In this document: positions 41,910-49,264 of the stretch, piece by piece | How the letters are laid out: the number at the start of each line of letters is the position of its first letter | Numbering within the stretch: position 1 is the stretch's first letter | Source of the DNA: Salinispora pacifica CNR114 | Lineage (GTDB): Bacteria > Actinomycetota > Actinomycetes > Mycobacteriales > Micromonosporaceae | Direction of reading: 5' to 3' | Length of the DNA stretch: 64,000 nucleotides | Assembly (NCBI RefSeq): GCF_000514775.1 | Contig: NZ_KI911467.1 | Coordinates: forward strand, 337,793-401,792 | The notes under the pieces: generated by a model | The model's input: the letters and a program-made list of their open reading frames with translations, nothing else | Databases searched by the model: none | Told to the model about the DNA's origin: nothing | Program-made: the position numbers and the translations under genes

Positions 41910-42863
41910 TCACGTAATCGGACGGGCGTGTTCCAGCTCGATCGGGGCGTGCAGCGCCGAAACCTCGGCCACCTCACGATCCTCGACGATCACCGTACCG
42001 CCGTCACCGTCGACCGTCGCCACCACCCCGCCCGGAATGTTCAACGCCGTACGCATCGTCGCCGGATCTCCGATCACCGTCATCGTGTACGGCCCCGTCA
42101 ACAACCGCCCATCCACGAACAGGGAACCATTCTCCCCATCCAGGAAATAGGTCGAGGCAACGATCCGTACCGTCACGCGGTCGCCGCCGGAAATCTGCAT
42201 CGCCTCGGCGCCCGCGCCCCGCAACTCCTGCACCGCGTCCAACACCCGCATCGCCGAAATCGCCGCCGCACCACCGGGCTCGAACCGCACCACCAACCCC
42301 GGCCCCTGCGCCGGCAGCGTCCCGGCCAGAATCCCCAACTCATCCGCCCGCCGCGCCGCCTCCTCCAACGCGGCCTGCCGGCCCTGCTCCCCCGACGCCA
42401 GCTGACGCTGGCTGTCCTCCAAAGCCGCGATGTCCTGCCGCAGTCGGTCCTCCCGAGCGTTCAGGTCGTAGAGAATCCGCACCAGATCCTCCTGTCGCGC
42501 CGCCGAGATGGTCGGATCCGTTGATGTCGTCCGCAACTGCTCCACCAGCGTGAATCCCAGCAACGCCAGCAAGACAAAGATCATCACGGTAGCCGGACTC
42601 GTCCGCCGCCAGCCGCCGATCAGGGCAAGGGCGGACGTGAACGGACGCTCCGCCGAGCGATCCAGCGTCGCCTCGCCCGGCTCGGCTGGCTGGGCTGGCT
42701 CACCCGCCTCGGCTGGCTCGGCCTCCGGTGCCAGCGGACTCAACTCGTCCGGATCCGGCGCGTCCGGACGAGGATCCGGCTCCCTCGCCGGACCCGCCGG
42801 AGGCAGCGGACCCGGCTGGCCCGGCCAACCCGTACCCGTCTCGTTGTGCTCGTCACCACTCAT
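41910..42863 (-). CDS. DUF881-family membrane-anchored protein
   Basis: A 317-residue bitopic protein. A long acidic, proline-rich cytoplasmic N-terminus (about 1-90, with repeated AEPAEAGEPAQPAEPGEA-like units) precedes one transmembrane helix (SPATVMIFVLLALLGFTLVE) and an extracellular coiled coil (about 130-190: ARQEDLVRILYDLNAREDRL). A DUF881 domain ends the protein (GLVVRFEPGG, AGAEAMQISGGDRVTVRIVA, GPYTMTVIGDPATM). The start is ATG 42863. A divisome or envelope role is inferred from the coiled-coil bitopic design and synteny with Sbp. Confidence 0.88.
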   Translation of the reverse strand: MSGDEHNETGTGWPGQPGPLPPAGPAREPDPRPDAPDPDELSPLAPEAEPAEAGEPAQPAEPGEATLDRSAERPFTSALALIGGWRRTSPATVMIFVLLALLGFTLVEQLRTTSTDPTISAARQEDLVRILYDLNAREDRLRQDIAALEDSQRQLASGEQGRQAALEEAARRADELGILAGTLPAQGPGLVVRFEPGGAAAISAMRVLDAVQELRGAGAEAMQISGGDRVTVRIVASTYFLDGENGSLFVDGRLLTGPYTMTVIGDPATMRTALNIPGGVVATVDGDGGTVIVEDREVAEVSALHAPIELEHARPIT

Positions 42864-42873
42864 CACGACCAAC

Positions 42874-43206
42874 CTACGCCCGGAACAGATGCCGGCGGAT
42901 CGCCGCCACATTCCCGAAGATTCGAACCCCCAGCACCACCACCACACCGGTCGAGAGCTGGCTACCCACCCCCAACTGATCCCCCACATACACGATCAGG
43001 CCAGCCACCAACACGTTGGAGATGAACGACACCACGAACTGCTTGTCGTCGAAGATCCGGTCCAGCTTCGCCCGCACCCCACCGAACACCGCGTCCAACG
43101 CCGCCACCACGGCGATCGGTAGATACGGCTGCAACGCCCCCGGCACCGTCGGATCGAGCCACAACCCAAGCAGCACGCCCGCGAGCAACGCCAACGCCGC
43201 AATCAT
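42874..43206 (-). CDS. Small basic protein (Sbp/DUF1290) membrane protein
   Basis: A 110-residue protein with three hydrophobic segments (about 2-20, 27-47 and 62-95). PIAVVAALDAVFGGVRAKLD is the DUF1290 signature. It overlaps the upstream DUF881 gene by 4 nt and is 10 nt from the next. The family is conserved near cell-division genes in Gram-positive bacteria, but its biochemical role is unknown. Confidence 0.9.
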   Translation of the reverse strand: MIAALALLAGVLLGLWLDPTVPGALQPYLPIAVVAALDAVFGGVRAKLDRIFDDKQFVVSFISNVLVAGLIVYVGDQLGVGSQLSTGVVVVLGVRIFGNVAAIRRHLFRA

Positions 43207-44126
43207 CGACCACCTCCGAAATCGGGAGCCGTCGGCGAACCAGACGCCCCGGGACTGACCGGCCGACCCGACGGCGTCGGACTGGCCGGTGGCTGCGCGT
43301 ACTGTAGCCGCGGATCCGGCGCGGCAGGCAGGGTCAGGTCATCGGCGTCCCGCATCTCGAACGCCACCCCGGTATCCGCCGCGACCTGCCGCATCATCGC
43401 CGCGATCCGGGTCTGCGCGAACCGCTCCCGCAACTCGTCCGGGCCGATCGCCGACACCTCGTACGGTCCGGTCACCGGCCGGAAATCGACCAAGATCGCC
43501 TGCCCGGCCGACCGAATCGTAGACGTTGCCGTCAACCGCTGCCCGTTGATCGAGATCGCCTCCGCCCCCGACGCCCACAGCCCGTTCGCGACCCCCTGGA
43601 GATCGATGTAGATCACCCGCGGTGGCCCGGAGACCGGATCCGGAACCATCTGCTGATCTGGCGGAGCATCGGCCAACCGCACCACCACACCGTCCCCACT
43701 CACCCGGCCCAAACCGGTGCCGGCCTCCAGCTCGTGTAGCTGCGCAGCGTCCGTCCCCAGCGCGGCGGCCCGCTGCCGGGCCACCTCCGCCCGCAACTCG
43801 TCGGCCCGCTCTGACAGTTGGTCGGTCTCGTCCTCCCGCTGCTCGATCTGTGCCACCAGTCCCTCCCGAGCCTGCTGGCGCCCCGGCGCAGCCGTCACCG
43901 TCTGCCGGTACGCCACCGCGAACAGAACACCGAGCACCACGACGACGACGAGGCTCACGGCCCGGACCGACCGGGGCCACCTCACCATGGCCCCCTGCCG
44001 CCGCCGGGCCGCCGCGTCGGCGTACCCCGGATCGAGCGGATTGCGGAACAGCTCGGTGAGGAAATCCGGCGCGTACGTCCGCCCGGTCGGCTCCCGGCTC
44101 TCCGGTCGAAGCTGCGAGTCGGTCAT
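43203..44126 (-). CDS. DUF881-family membrane-anchored protein (second copy)
   Basis: A 307-residue bitopic protein. A cytoplasmic N-terminus with YAPDFLTELFRNPLDPGYAD precedes one membrane helix (RAVSLVVVVVLGVLFAVAYR), a coiled coil (about 90-130: QIEQREDETDQLSERADELR) and a DUF881 domain (VVVRLADAPP, YIDLQGVANGLWASGAEAIS, QAILVDFRPVTGPYEVSAIG). The Pro/Ser-rich end is probably unstructured. It is paralogous to the copy at 41910. Start ATG 44126 overlaps the phosphatidyltransferase stop by 4 nt. Confidence 0.88.
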   Translation of the reverse strand: MTDSQLRPESREPTGRTYAPDFLTELFRNPLDPGYADAAARRRQGAMVRWPRSVRAVSLVVVVVLGVLFAVAYRQTVTAAPGRQQAREGLVAQIEQREDETDQLSERADELRAEVARQRAAALGTDAAQLHELEAGTGLGRVSGDGVVVRLADAPPDQQMVPDPVSGPPRVIYIDLQGVANGLWASGAEAISINGQRLTATSTIRSAGQAILVDFRPVTGPYEVSAIGPDELRERFAQTRIAAMMRQVAADTGVAFEMRDADDLTLPAAPDPRLQYAQPPASPTPSGRPVSPGASGSPTAPDFGGGR

Positions 44127-44719
44127 CGTGCCCTCGCTGCCCGCACCAGCCGCCTGGCCTGCACCACATACATCGCGCCAGCGACCCAGTACAGGGTCAG
44201 CCCCCACCAGGCCAGGCTCCAACCAGCCGCGCTGAAGACTGTTGCTGGCACCGCCTGCGCCAGCAACAGGACCGGGAACGCGGTCAACAACAGAAACGTC
44301 GCCGTCTTGCCCACATAGTGCACCGGCGGTGGCCCGTATCCGTAGCGACGTAGCGTGCCGAGGGAACCCAACAGCAGCACCTCACGGGCGAGCAACGCCA
44401 CCGTGAACTGCCACGGCACCACCTCACGGACAGTGAATGCGACCAGCGTGGCCAGGATGTAGAGGCGGTCCACGAACGGATCGAGGAGCTCGCCCAGTCG
44501 ACTCACCTGCCGGAGCCGCCGGGCGACCCAGCCGTCCACCCAGTCGGTGGTGCCACCGACCGCCAGCACCACTATCGCGGCCACATCGGCCTGGGCCACC
44601 AGGAGTAGGTAGAGGAAGACCGGAACACCGAGGAGTCGGACGAAGCTGATCAGGTTCGGCAGCGTGAAGACCTGGCCGGAGGCCTGCGGAGTGCCAACTC
44701 GAGCCGGCCGCTGCGACAC
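44123..44719 (-). CDS. CDP-alcohol phosphatidyltransferase (PgsA-like)
   Basis: A 198-residue membrane enzyme that displaces CMP from CDP-diacylglycerol. The family signature is complete: DWVDGWVARRLRQVSRLGEL followed by LDPFVDRL. About six hydrophobic segments follow FTLPNLISFVRLLGVPVF. The GTG at 44719 is chosen because GGAGGAGG lies just upstream. The frame extends to 44905 but that part is low-complexity. The alcohol acceptor (glycerol-3-phosphate, inositol-phosphate or other) is not certain. It heads the DUF881-Sbp-DUF881 operon. Confidence 0.88.
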   Translation of the reverse strand: MSQRPARVGTPQASGQVFTLPNLISFVRLLGVPVFLYLLLVAQADVAAIVVLAVGGTTDWVDGWVARRLRQVSRLGELLDPFVDRLYILATLVAFTVREVVPWQFTVALLAREVLLLGSLGTLRRYGYGPPPVHYVGKTATFLLLTAFPVLLLAQAVPATVFSAAGWSLAWWGLTLYWVAGAMYVVQARRLVRAARAR

Positions 44720-44943
44720 CGAACCTCCTCCACTGTGCGCCTCGGCGCCCGACCCACGTCTGCCAGCCGTACTGCCGGGTCGGTAGGCCGGCGCCCCTGG
44801 CACGGTGACTCCAGCGCGGGCCGACCCGTTGGACCCGCCCTGAGATCCGAGATGATCGTGGGCCGGGTCAGTTGCGCTGCCACTATATCCGCCCGGTGAC
44901 GGCATTGATGTGCTGAGTCAGCACGGATACGTGTGGTGTTCGA

Positions 44944-44981
44944 GTGTGTGGTGACACACGTTTTTTAGAGCAGCCTAGGAT
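44944..44981 (+). promoter_or_regulatory. Promoter-like region of the universal stress gene, with small hairpins
   Basis: GACACA (44953-44958) and TAGGAT (44976-44981) are 17 nt apart and resemble -35 and -10 boxes pointing to the stress-protein gene. The stretch also contains gtgtgt-ggtg-acacac followed by six T (44944-44966), which looks like an intrinsic terminator although no plus-strand gene precedes it. Confidence 0.4.
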
Positions 44982-45094
44982 ACTAGGGTTTGTGTGGGCG
45001 CCGCTTCCCAGGCGGCAGCTCCAACTGGGGCGAACCCGCCAGTTGCGCCTCCTGGCCACCCCCATGGCCGCGATACTGGCCGTGGGGGTGAGGG

Positions 45095-45976
45095 GTGAAC
45101 TCGTCGGACGGCGCCGCGGTGGTAGTCGGCGTGGACGGGTCCGAGCAGGCGCGACGGGCGGTACGCCTCGCGGCCGGCGAGGCCGCCCGCCGCAACCGAA
45201 TGCTGCGGATCGTCCACGGCTTCATCTGGCCACTCCTCCACGTGCCGGTGGGAGCACCGCCCGGCGGACCGCCCGGATCGGGCCTCCGCAACCAGGCGGA
45301 GCAGTTCGTCACCGACGCGATCACCGAAGCCGAAGCGACCGCGCCCGGCCTCCGCGTCTCCGGCGAGATCATCGACGGCGAGGCCGCCGCCGTGCTGGTC
45401 GGCGAAGCACCAAACGCCATGCTGATCGTGTTGGGTGACCGGGGCATGGGCGGTTTCGCGGCCCTGGTCGTCGGCTCGGTCGCGGTACAGGTCGCCACCC
45501 ACGCCGACTGCCCGGTCCTGGTCGCCCGCGGCACGGACCGCACCGAGGGGCCGGTGATCGTCGGGGTGGACGGATCCGCAGTGTCCCCTCCCGCCGTCGA
45601 ATTCGCCGCCGAACAGGCGTCGCTGCGCGGCAGCGACCTCGTCGCGGTACACACCTACCTACACCCGGTCGCCAGGGAACCCGGCGACATGCAGCCTCTC
45701 GTCTACGACGAGGAGAAGCTACGCCACGAGGAACGCCAGCTACTCGCCGAATCCGTCGCCGGGCTGGCCGAGCGGTGGCCGGATCTCACCGTCCACCAAC
45801 AGACCATCCGCGGCCGCCCCGCGCCGATCCTCACCGAGGCATCCCAGCAGGCCCAACTACTGGTGGTCGGCGGGCACGGACGCGGTGCGCTCAGCGGCCT
45901 GCTGTTGGGCTCGGTCAGCCAGTCCGCACTGCATCACGCTGACTGCCCGGTCGCGGTTGTCCGCGCGCCCGGCTGA
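45095..45976 (+). CDS. Tandem-domain universal stress protein
   Basis: A 293-residue protein with two UspA domains. Domain 1 (about 8-145) has VVVGVDGSEQARRAV and ATP-binding LGDRGMGGFAALVVGSVAVQ. Domain 2 (about 152-290) has VIVGVDGSAVSPPAVEF and VVGGHGRGALSGLLLGSVSQ. Both retain the GxxGx9GS nucleotide motif, so it should bind ATP. Such proteins are typically induced in stationary phase, hypoxia or stress. The GTG at 45095 is preceded by a G-rich ribosome site. Confidence 0.92.
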   Translation: MNSSDGAAVVVGVDGSEQARRAVRLAAGEAARRNRMLRIVHGFIWPLLHVPVGAPPGGPPGSGLRNQAEQFVTDAITEAEATAPGLRVSGEIIDGEAAAVLVGEAPNAMLIVLGDRGMGGFAALVVGSVAVQVATHADCPVLVARGTDRTEGPVIVGVDGSAVSPPAVEFAAEQASLRGSDLVAVHTYLHPVAREPGDMQPLVYDEEKLRHEERQLLAESVAGLAERWPDLTVHQQTIRGRPAPILTEASQQAQLLVVGGHGRGALSGLLLGSVSQSALHHADCPVAVVRAPG

Positions 45977-46089
45977 CCCGCTCCGCCGCCGGCTCGGTCA
46001 CTGAGCGTCCCGACGCGGTTGGTCACCACCCGGACGGGGTAGACGCCCGGGCAGACACCACCGATGAGCGCGACCGAGGAGGCACCCGG

Positions 46090-46149
46090 ATGCCAGCACC
46101 ACAACCAGGGAACGACGCGTACGGCCAGCACGGCGGCGACCCGCTATGA
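46090..46149 (+). CDS. Possible 19-residue leader peptide, coupled to the next gene
   Basis: GAGGAGG lies 5-11 nt before ATG 46090, which opens a 19-codon frame (MPAPQPGNDAYGQHGGDPL) whose TGA overlaps the ATG of the following membrane gene (ATGA). The excellent ribosome site belongs to this short frame, while the next gene has none of its own. It is either a true micro-protein or a translational coupler. Confidence 0.45.
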   Translation: MPAPQPGNDAYGQHGGDPL

Positions 46150-46613
46150 GAGCCGGAATCCTGGCCGACGGAGCGATCGCCGGCGCGGCCGGCACCACCG
46201 CCCTCAACGTCGTCACCTATCTGGACATGACACTACGAGCCCGGCCGGCGAGTAACACCCCAGAGCGCAGCGCCGGCCGGGTCGCCGAGGTGGCCCACCT
46301 GAACCTCGGCCCCGAACCCCAGGCAACCAACCGCCGCTCGGGGCTCGGCCCGCTACTCGGATACGGCATCGGGATCGCGGCCGGAGTCGGCTTCGCCCTG
46401 CTGACCCGGGGCCGACCAATGCCGCTGGCCCTGGCCGCTGGGCTGCTCGGCGGCGGTGTGATGACCGCCTCCGGCGGCTCGTACGCCGTCTTCGGAGTCA
46501 GCGACCCACGAACCTGGAGCCGTGGAGACTGGCTGTCCGACCTCATCCCGCACCTGGCGTACGGCCTGGTCGCCGCGACGACCTGGAACCGACTCCGGAT
46601 GCCACCCGCCTGA
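46146..46613 (+). CDS. Small membrane protein, function unknown
   Basis: A 155-residue protein with three or four hydrophobic segments (about 6-28, 70-92, 95-118 and 134-148) and a hydrophilic loop at about 30-65. The glycine-rich stretch GLLGGGVMTASGGSYAVFGV is distinctive. I do not recognise the family. Translation probably depends on the 19-codon frame upstream. It lies between the universal stress gene and a terminator and may be part of the stress transcript. Confidence 0.75.
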   Translation: MRAGILADGAIAGAAGTTALNVVTYLDMTLRARPASNTPERSAGRVAEVAHLNLGPEPQATNRRSGLGPLLGYGIGIAAGVGFALLTRGRPMPLALAAGLLGGGVMTASGGSYAVFGVSDPRTWSRGDWLSDLIPHLAYGLVAATTWNRLRMPPA

Positions 46614-46622
46614 GGCTAGCCA

Positions 46623-46661
46623 CCACACCGCCCGCCCCTGAACGCTGGGCGGGCGGTGTGG
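46623..46661. terminator. Bidirectional terminator hairpin
   Basis: A perfect 15-bp stem (46623-46637 with 46647-46661) and 9-nt loop fill the space between the convergent membrane gene (stop 46613) and small disordered-protein gene (stop 46663). Confidence 0.82.
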
Positions 46662-46662
46662 A

Positions 46663-46857
46663 TCAGCTGTCGTCCTCAGCAACCGGCTCGCCTGGGGGTC
46701 CATAGCCGGAGACCTGGCCCCGGGGCACCGGACGCCCCCGGTCGCCCTGGGACGATCCCCGGTTACGTGGATGACCCGTCGGACCGGGCCCCTTGGCGTC
46801 CTGCACGTTCGATCCCCGGGCGCTACGCCGGGCCTCCTGCTGCTGCGGGTTCGTCAC
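46663..46857 (-). CDS. Small hydrophilic, probably disordered protein
   Basis: A 64-residue protein starting at GTG 46857, 7 nt after AAGGAGA. The composition is Gly, Pro, Arg, Ser, Gln and Asp (VTNPQQQEARRSARGSNVQD, HPRNRGSSQGDRGRPVP) with no hydrophobic core, so it is likely intrinsically disordered. I know no function. It is divergent from the endonuclease III-like gene. Confidence 0.6.
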   Translation of the reverse strand: MTNPQQQEARRSARGSNVQDAKGPGPTGHPRNRGSSQGDRGRPVPRGQVSGYGPPGEPVAEDDS

Positions 46858-46976
46858 CGCTGTCTCCTTCCCGCTGGACGGCGGCGCACGCGGCAGCCGC
46901 CTCCACCTCCGAATACCCACCGATGTCACCGGACATGCCGCGGGCTAACCCGGCCTACGCCGGGTACCCCCCGCCG

Positions 46977-47627
46977 ATGGGAGACAGTCACGAGACAGCG
47001 CGGGTGCTGCTGGAACGACGCGGACAGACCTACACCGAGGAGGCCGGGATCCGGCTGGCCGACCGGCCCGGCCCGCTCTATCAGCTGTTGGTGCTCGCCA
47101 CCCTGCTGAGCGCGCGGATCCGAGCCGGTGTCGCGGTGGCCGCCGCCCGGGAGCTCTTCGCTGCGGGCTACCGCACCCCGTCGGCGATGGAGGCGGCGAC
47201 CTGGCAGGACCGGGTTGATGCGCTCGGTCGTGGGCACTACCGGCGCTACGACGAGCGGACCGCCACGCTGCTCGGCACGGGGGCGCGACTCTGCCTGGAC
47301 CGCTGGCAGGGTGACCTACGCCGGCTACACCACACCGCGCCGGGCCAGCCGGCGCAGCTACGCCGCCTACTCACCGCCTTTCCGGGCATCGGGCCCGCCG
47401 GCGCGGACATCTTCCTTCGCGAGGCCCAGGCGGTCTGGCCGGACCTGCGTCCCTTCGCCGACCGACGCGCACTCAGCGGCGCGGAGAGGTTGGGTCTGCC
47501 GCAAACCCCGCGGCGGCTCGCCGGCCTGGTGTCGGAGGCGGAGTTCGGCCGCTTCGCCTCCGCCCTGGTACGGGTCGCGCTCGGCGAAGAGTCCGCTGGC
47601 GCGGTGACACGGGCGGCGAGCCGGTGA
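46977..47627 (+). CDS. Endonuclease III-like HhH-GPD protein lacking the catalytic lysine
   Basis: A protein of about 216 residues with the HhH-GPD fold of base-excision glycosylases. Helical LLVLATLLSARIRAGVAVAA aligns with the N-terminal domain, and FPGIGPAGADIFLREAQAVW is the helix-hairpin-helix. In endonuclease III this reads GVGRKTAN, and here the catalytic Lys is replaced by Ala. The following Asp (PFADRRALSG) is kept. No iron-sulfur cysteines are present. It may be a monofunctional glycosylase or a DNA-binding relative. In-frame ATGs also exist at 46923 and 46935, so the start is uncertain. Confidence 0.78.
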   Translation: MGDSHETARVLLERRGQTYTEEAGIRLADRPGPLYQLLVLATLLSARIRAGVAVAAARELFAAGYRTPSAMEAATWQDRVDALGRGHYRRYDERTATLLGTGARLCLDRWQGDLRRLHHTAPGQPAQLRRLLTAFPGIGPAGADIFLREAQAVWPDLRPFADRRALSGAERLGLPQTPRRLAGLVSEAEFGRFASALVRVALGEESAGAVTRAASR

Positions 47628-47631
47628 CACG

Positions 47632-47817
47632 TCACTTCGTTGCGTCGCCGCGAGGCCGGGTGAGATACCACACCAGCAGCGCCGCGAGCACGGCCAGTGC
47701 GATCAGACCGCTGGTGACGCCCTCACCGTCCGGTTGATCCCGGCCAGTCGTTCCAAAATAGATCACTGCCAATCCGGTCAGCACCGCCACGGCGGTACGT
47801 ACTCCTCGGTCCCTCAC
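47632..47817 (-). CDS. Small two-helix membrane protein
   Basis: A 61-residue protein with two predicted transmembrane helices (TAVAVLTGLAVIYFGTTG and LIALAVLAALLVWYLTRP), a short polar turn (RDQPDGEG) and basic ends (MRDRGVR, RPRGDATK). Unknown function. Its stop lies 4 nt from the convergent endonuclease III-like gene. Confidence 0.65.
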   Translation of the reverse strand: MRDRGVRTAVAVLTGLAVIYFGTTGRDQPDGEGVTSGLIALAVLAALLVWYLTRPRGDATK

Positions 47818-47882
47818 ACTCCGTGACCCTAGCCAGCGCCAGCCGCGAAGGGCGGCAAACTACTTTTTTCCCCTAAACAGGG

Positions 47883-48080
47883 TCAGTCGACCTCCAGGTC
47901 GTCGAGTGAAATCTTGTGGCTCATCAGCCAGCGCGCCAACGAGGACATTCCGAACAGCCACAGCGGGGCCGACTCAGTCGTCCCGCTGGTGGCAAAGATC
48001 GCGAACCGGAGGTCGGGCGCGCGGTAGGCCTCGATCCGCCACCGGTGTTGCCGGTCCCGCCAGATCGCTGAAGGGTCCAT
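47883..48080 (-). CDS. Small conserved-looking protein, function unknown
   Basis: A 65-residue protein of mixed composition (WRDRQHRWRIEAYRAPDLRF, LWLFGMSSLARWLMSHKISL, DDLEVD). The ordered pattern of hydrophobic and charged residues and the normal GC-rich third positions support real coding. No motif is recognised. It starts 65 nt upstream of the two-helix membrane gene in the same orientation. Confidence 0.55.
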   Translation of the reverse strand: MDPSAIWRDRQHRWRIEAYRAPDLRFAIFATSGTTESAPLWLFGMSSLARWLMSHKISLDDLEVD

Positions 48081-48157
48081 GCCCAGACGCTACCGAGTTG
48101 GCCCCGCATGGGGGGTCAGCTCGGGGACCCGGAGCCGGCGGCCAGCACGGCTTCGGG

Positions 48158-48181
48158 TTTGGCTTTGGCTTTGGCTTTGGC
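48158..48181. repeat. Hexanucleotide microsatellite (tttggc)4
   Basis: Four exact tandem copies of tttggc. It lies in non-coding sequence about 80 nt upstream of the 65-residue gene (which reads minus), 10 nt before a strong hairpin. Confidence 0.9.
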
Positions 48182-48190
48182 GAGAAGAGC

Positions 48191-48224
48191 ACCGCCCTCC
48201 GAGGCCTAAGCCTCGGAGGGCGGT
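48191..48224. terminator. Strong hairpin without an evident upstream gene
   Basis: A perfect 15-bp stem (48191-48205 with 48210-48224) closes on the tetraloop ctaa. It looks like an intrinsic terminator, but neither strand has a convincing gene ending here. It could end a small RNA or a decayed gene read from the right, or insulate the minus-strand gene at 48080. Confidence 0.65.
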
Positions 48225-48676
48225 GGGTGGCCGGTGTGCAGGTCGCCTCTCGGCGCGTGGCGCGTGGCGGCTCCAGCCGAACGGTATTCCGCGACGGCTT
48301 ATTGGTGAGGCCCGGGGACACTGGACACACCGACACCCGTCCCAACAGCGTACCCGCCCTGACCCTTCCCACCGGCCAGGTGACCGTTGTCACCAGACTG
48401 CCGGGTCGGTCAGTGCGCACGCCTACGCCGAGGGCTACGAACTGCTGGTTGCTACCGGTAGCGGACAACAGGGTGAACCGCTCCCCCACTGACTTCGGTG
48501 GGGGCCAACACCACCGCTAAAGCATCCTAGGATCCTGGATGGTTTGCTGGCCCGTCCGACTGGTGAGAGCGCCTATTCAACTGTCACGAATAGGCCCGTC
48601 AGTCGCACTTTGTCCATCACTTTGCGTAGCGCTTGGGGCACCAAGGGCGTCGGGGTGAATGTGGCTGTGACCGCCC
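48225..48676. other. Non-coding stretch before a degenerate gene
   Basis: About 450 nt without a supportable gene. It holds a second hairpin (cccccac at 48483-48489 with gtggggg at 48498-48504) and a TAGGAT box near 48530 that may be an old promoter of the relic that follows. Confidence 0.4.
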
Positions 48677-49037
48677 ATGATGTTGCTGGAAGCCCTGCCG
48701 GGTATCGCGACTCTGCGGGAGCGCTGTCACACGTTGGCGGTGCTGGAGGCGATCCTGAACCGGGAGGAGGAGTCCCGGCACTACTCGTTCACGTCGTCCT
48801 GGTCGGACGGCGAGGAGATGGCGTCGATGGACAACGGCTCCGGAGCCACCTGGTCGGTCGTATTCTCGCCAGCGGGAACCTTTCTGCGGAAGTTCGATCA
48901 TGAGTCTTCGATGAGCCTGGCTGTTCTCCGCGCTGCCTGACCCGACAGGCCTGGCGTACCACCGCTTCGCGGAGGACTATTACGGCAAGGCCATAGATTT
49001 GACGCTGTCCGCCAGTCTTTCGCGCTGTCCCCGCTGA
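48677..49037 (+). pseudogene. Frameshifted relic of an actinobacterial hypothetical protein
   Basis: One frame runs from ATG 48677 (LEALPGIATLRERCHTLAVL, NGSGATWSVVFSPAGTFLRK, FDHESSMS). Near 48915 the coherent sequence moves to another frame (WLFSALPDPTGLAYHRFAED and YYGKA) and stops at 49035-49037. FDHESxMSP followed by a LP(D/E)-containing stretch is a pattern I know from hypothetical proteins that sit near toxin-immunity genes. A third frame just downstream (LSPLTTSLVRRLTADRSAAA) may be more of the same gene. It is almost certainly inactive. Confidence 0.6.
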
Positions 49038-49264
49038 CCACGAGCTTGGTGCGACGCCTGACCGCCGACCGATCGGCAGCGGCTCTCCTAGCCGACTTGT
49101 CCCAGATCGGCTATCCCGCGCAACTCATACCCCAACCGCGCCCGTGCCGACCTGCACAGCGCCAATCTCAGCGACGCGTCGAGGCCTGCGGCCGTCCGGA
49201 GTCGTTGTACAGGCCGTGGTCGGATACGGGCCGGTGGCGGGGAGACGACAGAGGGGTGGGGGTA

